A DNA stretch of 64,000 nucleotides from Serratia rhizosphaerae (GTDB lineage: Bacteria; Pseudomonadota; Gammaproteobacteria; Enterobacterales; Enterobacteriaceae), in assembly GCF_009817885.1 (NCBI RefSeq), contig NZ_CP041764.1, forward strand, positions 3,844,001 through 3,908,000. The letters run 5' to 3'. The position numbers were made by a program, and so were the translations under genes. Positions 18,286 to 25,116 of this stretch are shown here, piece by piece (the stretch's first letter is position 1; the number at the start of each line of letters is the position of its first letter). The notes beneath the pieces are model-generated. The model made no database searches. It was not told the origin of the DNA and worked only from the letters and a program-made list of their open reading frames with translations.

Positions 18286-18702
18286 ATGCCGCTCACGATT
18301 GAACGCATTATCGAAACGGCGCTGTATGTCAGCGATATGCCGCGCGCCAGCCATTTTTATGAAACCGTATTACAGCTGCCGGCGATGGTGGCGAAAGCAC
18401 GCTTTCGTGCTTACAACGTTGGCGGTCAGAACGTGCTGCTGCTGTTTGTCAAAGGCGACGCACAGGAAGGCTTCCGTGAAGAGGCGGGCTACATACCGCC
18501 TCACGACGGCAGCGGCCCCTATCATCTGGGGTTCGCGGTCAGTAAGGCGCAACTGCCGCAGTGGGAGCAACGGTTAAACCAGCACGGGGTGGAAATCGAA
18601 GGGCGCATGAGCTGGCCGCGCGGCGGGGAAAGTCTTTATTTCCGCGATCCGGACGGCCATCTGTTGGAATTAGTGACGCCCGGACTGTGGGAAAGTTATT
18701 AA
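18286..18702 (+). CDS. VOC-family (glyoxalase/dioxygenase fold) protein
   Basis: This 138-residue protein belongs to the vicinal-oxygen-chelate superfamily, with two beta-alpha-beta-beta-beta repeats. Visible features are the entry IIETALYVSDMPRASHFYE, the central YHLGFAV and the terminal DPDGHLLELV, which supply the usual His/Glu metal ligands. The ATG at 18286 follows an ideal CAGGAGG. The substrate cannot be predicted; relatives include glyoxalases, fosfomycin-resistance proteins and ring-cleaving dioxygenases. It appears to be a single-gene unit between the ompC terminator and a downstream hairpin. Confidence 0.85.
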   Translation: MPLTIERIIETALYVSDMPRASHFYETVLQLPAMVAKARFRAYNVGGQNVLLLFVKGDAQEGFREEAGYIPPHDGSGPYHLGFAVSKAQLPQWEQRLNQHGVEIEGRMSWPRGGESLYFRDPDGHLLELVTPGLWESY

Positions 18703-18741
18703 ATACGATGGTGAAAAAGATTAATAAAAATCACTGAATGG

Positions 18742-18781
18742 GGTAGGGGAAGTTCAATTAATAAATACACTATCCCCTACC
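18742..18781. repeat. Inverted repeat between the VOC gene and the DUF2946 gene
   Basis: GGTAGGGGA (18742-18750) and TCCCCTACC (18773-18781) form a perfect 9-bp stem around a 22-base AT-rich loop. It lies between converging genes and could end transcripts from both sides, although it lacks a strong U-tract. Confidence 0.5.
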
Positions 18782-18823
18782 TTAATAAATTAAAGTATAA
18801 ATGTGGAAATGATATTATTGGCG

Positions 18824-19234
18824 TTAATTTTTTTTTGGCGGCGCGCGCGTTTGGTAAGGCAGGAATAATTCGCTGATAACCGGTTCTGGAATAATAATGG
18901 CAATAGCCTTACCGGCGGAAAACGGGGCGTGCAGGAAGGGCGGCAGCGTAAAGTGCAACGGCGGATTATGATGGAACAGGCTGCAGTAACCGCAAAGGTC
19001 GCCGCTGCCGTCATCCGTCATACCGGAGGCGTGCTGCCGTGCGGCGGGGGCGTCGCCCGTTTGATGATGCATCATCATCATATGCTCGCCCATCGGCATG
19101 TTCATGCCCATCTCACTGTTATATTGTGAGTTTTTTACCAGCTGCGCGGAGATTAACGGCCCGGCAAATACCATCAGCATGGCAAACAGGCCCAGCCAGG
19201 CCAGCGTGCGTATTGAGTGCTTTGACAGTTTCAC
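18824..19234 (-). CDS. DUF2946 family protein, His/Met-rich, probably exported
   Basis: This 136-residue protein has an N-terminal hydrophobic segment (about 10-30) and a loop rich in methionine and histidine (residues 42-58), followed by the DUF2946 hallmark LCGYCSLFHHNPPL. Such residues suggest copper or another soft metal as ligand. It is divergent from a PepSY-domain membrane protein, a pairing seen in metal-uptake or metal-reduction loci. The start is a GTG at 19234 giving a basic N-terminus; the ribosome binding site is weak. Function in metal handling is inferred from composition and context only. Confidence 0.75.
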   Translation of the reverse strand: MKLSKHSIRTLAWLGLFAMLMVFAGPLISAQLVKNSQYNSEMGMNMPMGEHMMMMHHQTGDAPAARQHASGMTDDGSGDLCGYCSLFHHNPPLHFTLPPFLHAPFSAGKAIAIIIPEPVISELFLPYQTRAPPKKN

Positions 19235-19392
19235 CAGTAATCGGGCCCTTGAGGAATGGAAAAGGCGGCATGCTGTGCCGGCGCCAGTGTAACATCATTC
19301 ACAAATTACCAACACCGTAAGAAAATCATTTGTTAATTAAATATAGATCGGATAAATTCCGCAGGTATTAAATTCACCTGTGGAAAATAATA

Positions 19393-20787
19393 ATGACTGA
19401 ACGCGTAAACGCGTTACCTTCGGCTGCCCGAAATATGCGGCAGCGGGTAACGACTCGCAGCTGGTTTATTCCGTTGATGATGCGTCTGCATTTCTATATT
19501 GGCGTATTTGTCGGTCCCTTTTTACTTATTGCCGCATTAAGCGGAATTTTTTATGCCCTGACGCCGCAGCTGGAATCTTATTGGTACGCCGAACAGTTGT
19601 ATCATCACAGCAGCGGACAGCCGCAGACGCTACAGCGGCAGATTGCGGCCGCACAGGCGGTGGCGCCGACGGAGGCGCAGCTCTCCGCCGTACGTCCGTC
19701 GCCGGCAGCCGGGGAGAACACGCGGGTGCTGTTTAACGTCAGCGGCTTGACGTCTGGCGAACGTCTGGCGGTGTTTGTCGATCCCGTCACGCTGCAGACC
19801 CACGGCGCGCTGGCGGTGTACGGCACCAGCGGCGTGCTGCCGCTGCGCACCTGGCTGGACCAGTTGCACCGCAGCCTGTTGCTGGGAGAACTTGGCCGTA
19901 ACTACAGCGAGCTGGCGGCATCCTGGCTGTGGGTGGCGGCGCTGGGCGGCCTGATCCTGTGGGGAGCGCGCAAACGCGCGGCGCGGCGTCAGCGCGGCGT
20001 GCGCGCTCTGCACCGCCAACTGGGCGTGCTGTTGTCGCTGGGGCTGCTGTTTTTCTCGATTACCGGCCTGACCTGGTCGAACTGGGCCGGCGATAATATC
20101 AGTGTATTACGTCATCAGTTTGGCTGGGCGACACCGTCGCTGTCTACCGCCTTGCACGGCGCATCCCATGAGGCGATGGATGAACATGCGGAGCACCGCG
20201 GTCACGCCATGGCGTCAGGCGAGATGGCGCCTGTGGCGGATGCCGCTATGTATGACCGGGTATTGCAGCGGGCGCGCATCGCGGGCATTGACGCCAATAA
20301 AGTAGAGATTCGTCAGCCGCAGGGGGCGGGCCAGGCCTGGTCGGTCAGCGAAATCGACCGCAGCTGGCCGACGCAGGTCGATGCGGTGGCGGTAGACCCG
20401 CATACCATGATGGTTGTCGACAGCGTGCATTTCGCCAGTTTCCCGCTGGCGGCCAAGTTGACGCGCTGGGGCATCGATCTGCACATGGGCATTCTGTTCG
20501 GTCTGGTGAATGAGCTGGTGCTGGTGGTCTTTGCCGCCGGGCTGGTGGCGATGGTGATCATGGGGTATCTGATGTGGTGGCGCAACCGGCCGACGCGGGC
20601 GGCGGAACGCGCGCCGCGTTCGCCGCTGATGCTGCTGCGTCGCACGCCAAAAGGGCCGCTGGCGTTGATTTTACTGGCGACGCTGCTGCTGGGTTACAGC
20701 CTGCCGGTTCTTGGAGCCAGCATCGTGCTGTTCTTGCTGGTTGATGTATTGCGTTACTGCTGGCTGCGTCGGCGGCAAGCCGATTAA
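19393..20787 (+). CDS. PepSY-associated transmembrane protein
   Basis: This 464-residue inner-membrane protein has the PepSY-associated TM architecture. There is a first helix after WFIPLMMRLHFYIGVFVGP (about residues 28-55), periplasmic PepSY-like stretches, paired helices near 175-195 and 215-240, and C-terminal helices from about 370 onward. Conserved histidines occur in LHFYIG, LHRSLL, LHRQLG and DLHMG, consistent with haem binding as in related ferric-reductase-like proteins. It is divergent from the DUF2946 gene. The likely role is metal (iron or copper) reduction or uptake, but this is inference. Confidence 0.8.
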   Translation: MTERVNALPSAARNMRQRVTTRSWFIPLMMRLHFYIGVFVGPFLLIAALSGIFYALTPQLESYWYAEQLYHHSSGQPQTLQRQIAAAQAVAPTEAQLSAVRPSPAAGENTRVLFNVSGLTSGERLAVFVDPVTLQTHGALAVYGTSGVLPLRTWLDQLHRSLLLGELGRNYSELAASWLWVAALGGLILWGARKRAARRQRGVRALHRQLGVLLSLGLLFFSITGLTWSNWAGDNISVLRHQFGWATPSLSTALHGASHEAMDEHAEHRGHAMASGEMAPVADAAMYDRVLQRARIAGIDANKVEIRQPQGAGQAWSVSEIDRSWPTQVDAVAVDPHTMMVVDSVHFASFPLAAKLTRWGIDLHMGILFGLVNELVLVVFAAGLVAMVIMGYLMWWRNRPTRAAERAPRSPLMLLRRTPKGPLALILLATLLLGYSLPVLGASIVLFLLVDVLRYCWLRRRQAD

Positions 20788-20860
20788 CGCTGCTGATGAG
20801 TCGGCTGAATAAAATAGCATCCAGAGTTAAAGCGGAGTTTGTGGAAAAACCTTTCGCCAT

Positions 20861-20869
20861 CTAGACTTA
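20861..20869 (+). promoter_or_regulatory. Candidate sigma-S-type -10 element of osmE
   Basis: CTAGACTTA resembles the extended -10 CTA(C/T)ACTTA favoured by sigma-S, 34 bases before the osmE start. In E. coli osmE is induced by osmotic stress and in stationary phase, which fits. The assignment rests on motif similarity alone. Confidence 0.45.
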
Positions 20870-20902
20870 GAAGACAATAAACGCACTCTAAGAGGACAAG
20901 CT

Positions 20903-21232
20903 ATGACGAAGAAGTTGGTTTTAGCCGTTTGCACTACAGCAGCACTTTCCATTCTTGCCGGCTGTACCGCTTATGACCGGGCGGCGAGCTATGTGAAAGA
21001 GCCGGTGGTCAGTGATGTGAAAGTCGGGATGACCAAGGAGCAGGTGCGTGCGATTGCCGGGCAGCCGTCAACCTCTGCGACGCTGGTTCATGCGCAGGGC
21101 ACCTGTGATACCTATGCCGTCGCGCCGCGTGATGGCAAGGCGCAAACCTATTTTGTCAGCTACAACGATACCGGTCATGTGATGAACAAAGGCTATCAAA
21201 GCTGTTCAGACTATGACTCGCAGCCGAAGTAA
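20903..21232 (+). CDS. osmE: Osmotically inducible lipoprotein OsmE
   Basis: This 109-residue lipoprotein has an N-terminal signal ending in the lipobox ILAGC (Cys21). The mature part shows the SmpA/OmlA-type fold with the OsmE-specific patterns CTAYDR, VKVGMTKEQVRAIAGQPS, GTCDTY and DDTGHV-like NDTGHVMNKGYQ. It matches E. coli OsmE along its length. The ATG at 20903 follows AGAGGA. The gene stands alone, with its own promoter-like element and a strong terminator. Confidence 0.93.
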   Translation: MTKKLVLAVCTTAALSILAGCTAYDRAASYVKEPVVSDVKVGMTKEQVRAIAGQPSTSATLVHAQGTCDTYAVAPRDGKAQTYFVSYNDTGHVMNKGYQSCSDYDSQPK

Positions 21233-21247
21233 TCGGCTCAGATGCCA

Positions 21248-21275
21248 AAGGCCGGACGACTGTCCGGCCTTTTTG
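21248..21275 (+). terminator. Intrinsic terminator of osmE
   Basis: AAGGCCGGAC pairs with GTCCGGCCTT across a short loop and continues into TTTTT, directly after osmE. Confidence 0.9.
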
Positions 21276-21435
21276 TTGGCGGAGCACGCGGAAAAACCGC
21301 CGCCGTGCGGCAGAAAAAGCAGGCCTGACTGGTGAGATATTGCGCTGTTTTCGGCGTGGCTTGTACTTTTTAACCACTCTTGGTCTGAACTTTGAGCAAA
21401 CGCGCCGAAATGCCTATTTTTTTGTATGGCAACGC

Positions 21436-21464
21436 TAGACATTTCATAACGGTACCGTTAATAT
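21436..21464 (+). promoter_or_regulatory. Promoter of tRNA-Ser
   Basis: TAGACA (21436-21441) and TAATAT (21459-21464) are separated by exactly 17 bases. They are followed by the GC-rich discriminator CTGCGCCC, typical of stringently controlled stable-RNA promoters. The tRNA begins 12 bases after the -10 element. Confidence 0.75.
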
Positions 21465-21475
21465 CTGCGCCCATT

Positions 21476-21563
21476 GGAAGGATGGCTGAGTGGTTTAAGG
21501 CAGCGGTCTTGAAAACCGTCGAGTGTAACAGCTCCCAGAGTTCGAATCTCTGTCCTTCCGCCA
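21476..21563 (+). tRNA. serT: tRNA-Ser (anticodon UGA)
   Basis: This 88-base tRNA has the acceptor stem GGAAGGA/TCCTTCC, a D-arm with GGTTTAAGG, the anticodon loop CTTGAAA with TGA at 21510-21512, a long class II variable arm, the T-loop TTCGAAT and an encoded CCA end. The anticodon reads UCA-type serine codons. It sits at the boundary between conserved genes and the accessory biosynthetic region. I saw no second copy of its 3' end at the far side of that region. Confidence 0.97.
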
Positions 21564-21570
21564 ATTTGTA

Positions 21571-21603
21571 GGGCCGTGTTATTGATTAACACGGCCCTTT
21601 TTC
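21571..21603 (+). terminator. Terminator of tRNA-Ser
   Basis: GGGCCGTGTTA (21571-21581) and TAACACGGCCC (21587-21597) form a perfect 11-bp stem with a TTGAT loop and a TTTTTT tail. Confidence 0.95.
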
Positions 21604-21771
21604 TTTTCTGCAATTTTCAGTATGTCATCATTATTTGGCCTGGGTCAGTCGCGGTTATGGATTTATTGTCCGGCAGATGCCGCATACCTTCCATATCAGC
21701 AAGCCGTGCGCGGCGTCCAGACCGCTCTCCAGATGGCTGCAGTGGCCGTATTGACAGATGATGACATGGAT

Positions 21772-21806
21772 AAAAAAGGCCACCTTTCCCGCAGGAAAGG
21801 TGGCCT
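21772..21806 (-). terminator. Terminator of the GNAT acetyltransferase gene
   Basis: AGGCCACCTTTCC (21777-21789) and GGAAAGGTGGCCT (21794-21806) form a perfect 13-bp stem with a CGCA loop. Six A residues at 21772-21777 give a U-tract on the minus strand, 58 bases past the acetyltransferase stop. The rest of 21604-21863 holds no gene I can support. Confidence 0.9.
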
Positions 21807-21863
21807 GTCTAGCCACGTTGAATTAATTGCACCACCGCTACCTTACCCTTCCTTCTGAGAGCC

Positions 21864-22373
21864 TTATAACAACTTGTAGAATAGGGTGGTGCCGTCCAGA
21901 GTACCTGCAGAACTGCGGGCGAACTGTGGGATCTGGCCAGCTTCCTTATAGCCTGCCTTACGATACAAAATGGATGCCGTGTCGTCAGTGCGTGTATCTA
22001 GAACCAGCAGGGTGCGCTGATTGTCTTGGGCCTGACGTTCAACTTCCGCCATCAGCTGCTGAGCAATGCCACGTTGACGGAAGGCCGTATGCACCATCAG
22101 TTTTTCCACCTCGGCACGGTGACTACCGTTTTTCTTAGGGCAATAGCTAATCTGCACTGTTCCTGCGATGCGTCCCGCTTCACGTGCAACCAACAGGGTG
22201 CGATCGCCCTGCGCCAGATCGGCGGCAACCCTCTGCCAATAATGTTCTGCTTCACCGTCTTCCAGCGGCGCAAGAAAACCGACGGATGCACCACTTTCCA
22301 CACAATCATTCAATAAGGCTACCAACTCATTATGGCTTTCTGACAGGGAGTTCAATTGCTCAATCTTCATCAT
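21864..22373 (-). CDS. GNAT-family N-acetyltransferase
   Basis: This 169-residue acetyltransferase of the GCN5-related family transfers an acetyl group from acetyl-CoA to an amine. The acetyl-CoA binding motif is seen as VHTAFRQRGIAQQLM, and the C-terminal YRKAGYKE motif is present. The N-terminus has two adjacent methionines; either may be the start. The substrate is unknown; relatives include drug and amino-acid acetylases. It lies on the accessory side of the tRNA, in the same direction as the acylase gene upstream of it, and could offer self-protection to the biosynthetic cluster, but this is speculation. Confidence 0.85.
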   Translation of the reverse strand: MMKIEQLNSLSESHNELVALLNDCVESGASVGFLAPLEDGEAEHYWQRVAADLAQGDRTLLVAREAGRIAGTVQISYCPKKNGSHRAEVEKLMVHTAFRQRGIAQQLMAEVERQAQDNQRTLLVLDTRTDDTASILYRKAGYKEAGQIPQFARSSAGTLDGTTLFYKLL

Positions 22374-22411
22374 ATCCTCACGGCGTTTTCATCGGGTAAT
22401 CACTAAGGTGC

Positions 22412-22564
22412 TTAATAGCAACCCGTTATCTGTATAGCAGTTTCCAACGCACCCAGGTTCTCGTTGCGAAACGGCATCAGCGATTTGTACGCGTTGATGG
22501 TTGGCTGCCACGGGCATTGAACAGCTCCGGTACGCAATTGCCGCTGAAAAGTGGGGAGCCAGCA
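22412..22564 (-). other. Gap after the acylase gene with an in-frame open continuation
   Basis: The 190 bases between the acylase and acetyltransferase genes carry no recognisable gene. After the acylase stop codon (TGA at 22565-22567) the same frame stays open for about 50 codons to a TAA at 22412-22414. It encodes protein-like text such as CPWQPTINAYKSLMPF. It may be the remnant of another gene or chance. No terminator is seen after the acylase. Confidence 0.25.
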
Positions 22565-24940
22565 TCACTTCTCTTCCTTCTCGGGAAGGAGTTGTAAGGT
22601 ATGATGCGACTCTCCGGCGGCCAGTGCACGCGGCGTGCCGTAATACCAACTGTCGAAACCGTCGAGAAACCACGCGCTGAGCGGATGCCCGCTCTGGCCA
22701 CCGGGCAGCGATAGGGTTGAATTCGCCTCATCACCCGGTGAGGCGATCAGACGCTCGGAGGCGCCGAAGGCCGGTTTACTGACGTGCGGCACATGATGGT
22801 CTCCGGATTGCGGTAGCGCAGGAGCCGCCAACCAGCGCCGTAGGAAGGGGAGAGCCCGTGCAATCGGATGTTCAATACGCACCGTATTCATCTCTCCCCA
22901 CTGTGCCTGGTTAAGCGAGCGTCTGGCATCTATTGTCTGCAGGGCGTTATCAAGCTGCCGCAGGGCATAATCGGCCCAATCTTGATAGCCTTCCGGTACC
23001 CACGTTTTGGCGTCACTCTCTATCAAACGCATCACGCTCTCATCCCCGCGCGTATTGGCGCGCAGGTAACTGGCTTTATGCCACTGCTCCCCCAACTGCC
23101 GATCAAGGTTGGCGAATATTCCTTGGTAAAGGGCTTCGCGCCAGGCCGTGAGCACCGTATAGCCAACTGAATCGGCGCTGGCATCACCTGACCACTGTAC
23201 GATAGCGGCAAGCGCCTGTTGGCGCGGCGTACCCGCCTTAGGATGGCTGGCCTGCAGCATCGGCAGCAACAGTTCACGCCAGGCGTTTATCAGAACGGCA
23301 TGATCATCAAATTGAATGTTACGCATGTCGCTGTGGCTCAGGCGTGGGTAGCGCATCAGCTGGCGCTTAATCTCAAACGCACGGGGGCCCATATCGGCCC
23401 CGCCATCGTTGTAAGTCTCGTTGCCGGGTGCAAAACTTTGGCGATTATTGGCCGTCCAGATAATTCCGTCTGGTGGATCTATTTGTTGCGGATAGCGCGA
23501 GGCGGGTAGGGGCTGAGCGGCCCATGCCCGATCGCCTCCAGCCTTGAGTGGAAAGCTGTTCTGTTCCCCTGCGACGGTCCGATCGGGAAGCCAGCCTGCC
23601 AGCGTCCAGCCGATATGGCCTCGATTATCGGCAACTAGCAAGTTTTGTACCGGCAGGCCAAAGTGGGGGGCCGCTCGCACAGCTTCAGCCACCGATTGGC
23701 TCTCTGCCAGCGACAGGAAATCCAGATTGACCGCTCCTGGCATGTTACCTACCCAGCGCATGGCCATCTCACCTTGTGGGGTAGAAAAGGCCGGCCCCCA
23801 AGGGCTTAGATGTATATCTAGTTCTTCCGGTTTGCCGTGGCTGACGGTAAGCACTTCGCGGCGCAGCGGATACGACACGGCGCGCTGTGGTAATGTGATC
23901 CAGTCAAAAGTATCGATATAGGCATTAGTAAATCCCCAGGCAATATGCTCGTTGCTACCCGAAACCATCATCGGCAGACCGGGCAAGGTAATGCCCGATT
24001 GTCGGCTGCATTGCCCGTTGTCCATCGGATAACTCAAGGTGGCCTGATACCACAGCGTTGGCAGCATCAACCCCAGATGCATATCATTGGCCAGCATCGC
24101 GTTGCCGGTTACGCTGCGGCCGCCACCCACCAGCCAGCCGTTGCTGCCTTTCATCGCCTCACTGGGGATGGATGTCGGGGCAAGAGGACGCTTGCCCCAC
24201 CAGTATGGCGGAGACACGGGGATTGCGGGGGGCGCAGGGGGAGGACCGAGTAACGGGGCATCCCAACGGCTGGAGCTTGGTAACAGCAGTGCCGTTTGCG
24301 CCACACTGCTATGGCTGGCTATCCAGCCACGGGCGTATTCCCGCTCGGCCTGGCTCTCTTGCAGGTCGAGATAAAGCGCGTAAACGGTAAGTAAGGCGTC
24401 CTCTTCTTGCCAGCGCTGAGGCTTCTCTCGCAACAGCCAATACTCAAAAGGGCGGCTCCCGAGGTGCATCAATCCGGCATTCACTCCCGCGGTGTACTGC
24501 TGCAGCAACGTTCGCTGTGCGGCAGGCAGATGCTGCACCGCTTCTCTGGCTTTTTCCCGCAGCAGCCAGGGACGATGACGACGATCCTCTGCCAGAGCAT
24601 CAGCCCCCAAAAGGGCAGCTAATTCTCCTGCTGCGCTCCGTCGCAGCAGATCCATCTGAAAAAAGCGGTCCTGCGCATGGGCATAGCCGAGGGCAAAACT
24701 GACCGTCGACCGATTGTCTGCCGTAATCATCGGTACGCCGCGTTCGTCACGCGCTAGCGTTGCTGGGCTTTTCAGGGCGGGAAGCCTCAGAGTGCCTTCG
24801 ATCTCTGGAAGACTGCGACAGAATAATACCAATGCAGTTCCCATTGTTATTAGCAGAATAATCAGTAATCCAGCTAAAAATCGACGCAATATCTTTTTAT
24901 TCGACGACGAAATGAAGTAACGAACCAGGTCTTTATTCAT
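22565..24940 (-). CDS. Membrane-anchored penicillin-acylase-family (Ntn) hydrolase
   Basis: This 791-residue protein is of the penicillin acylase family of N-terminal nucleophile hydrolases, which cut amide bonds of acylated substrates. Residues about 19-41 form a membrane anchor, placing the enzyme in the periplasm. The family's self-cleavage site is AMKGSNGWLVGG, so Ser266 should become the nucleophile of the beta subunit after autoproteolysis. The alpha part shows DERGVPMITADN and GYAHAQDRFFQMDLLRR. The gene is divergent from the PKS-NRPS operon across a 176-base promoter region. In pyoverdine synthesis the related PvdQ removes the fatty acyl chain from a precursor; the same prodrug-trimming role is my inference here. 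AHL degradation is an alternative. Confidence 0.88.
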   Translation of the reverse strand: MNKDLVRYFISSSNKKILRRFLAGLLIILLITMGTALVLFCRSLPEIEGTLRLPALKSPATLARDERGVPMITADNRSTVSFALGYAHAQDRFFQMDLLRRSAAGELAALLGADALAEDRRHRPWLLREKAREAVQHLPAAQRTLLQQYTAGVNAGLMHLGSRPFEYWLLREKPQRWQEEDALLTVYALYLDLQESQAEREYARGWIASHSSVAQTALLLPSSSRWDAPLLGPPPAPPAIPVSPPYWWGKRPLAPTSIPSEAMKGSNGWLVGGGRSVTGNAMLANDMHLGLMLPTLWYQATLSYPMDNGQCSRQSGITLPGLPMMVSGSNEHIAWGFTNAYIDTFDWITLPQRAVSYPLRREVLTVSHGKPEELDIHLSPWGPAFSTPQGEMAMRWVGNMPGAVNLDFLSLAESQSVAEAVRAAPHFGLPVQNLLVADNRGHIGWTLAGWLPDRTVAGEQNSFPLKAGGDRAWAAQPLPASRYPQQIDPPDGIIWTANNRQSFAPGNETYNDGGADMGPRAFEIKRQLMRYPRLSHSDMRNIQFDDHAVLINAWRELLLPMLQASHPKAGTPRQQALAAIVQWSGDASADSVGYTVLTAWREALYQGIFANLDRQLGEQWHKASYLRANTRGDESVMRLIESDAKTWVPEGYQDWADYALRQLDNALQTIDARRSLNQAQWGEMNTVRIEHPIARALPFLRRWLAAPALPQSGDHHVPHVSKPAFGASERLIASPGDEANSTLSLPGGQSGHPLSAWFLDGFDSWYYGTPRALAAGESHHTLQLLPEKEEK

Positions 24941-25116
24941 AAAGTAAATTTGTGTTTAGTGATAAGGGGTTATTGGTAACTCACTGAAATAAAGCATTAA
25001 AAAACTTTTTTATCTTGTTGTTTGTAAACTGTTTGAGTTTTTTGCTAATGAATTGTAACTTATTTTCGGTGAATGAAGATTTATTTTTAATGAATATCTA
25101 TGGGAGGTTACGTCCG
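24941..25116. promoter_or_regulatory. Divergent promoter region of the acylase gene and the PKS-NRPS operon
   Basis: This stretch is strongly AT-rich compared with its flanks, typical of H-NS-bound horizontally acquired promoters. It separates the minus-strand acylase gene from the plus-strand biosynthetic operon and should hold both promoters. I could not assign convincing -35/-10 pairs or a known regulator box. A perfect Shine-Dalgarno, GGGAGG (about 25102-25107), precedes a GTG at 25117. Confidence 0.5.
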
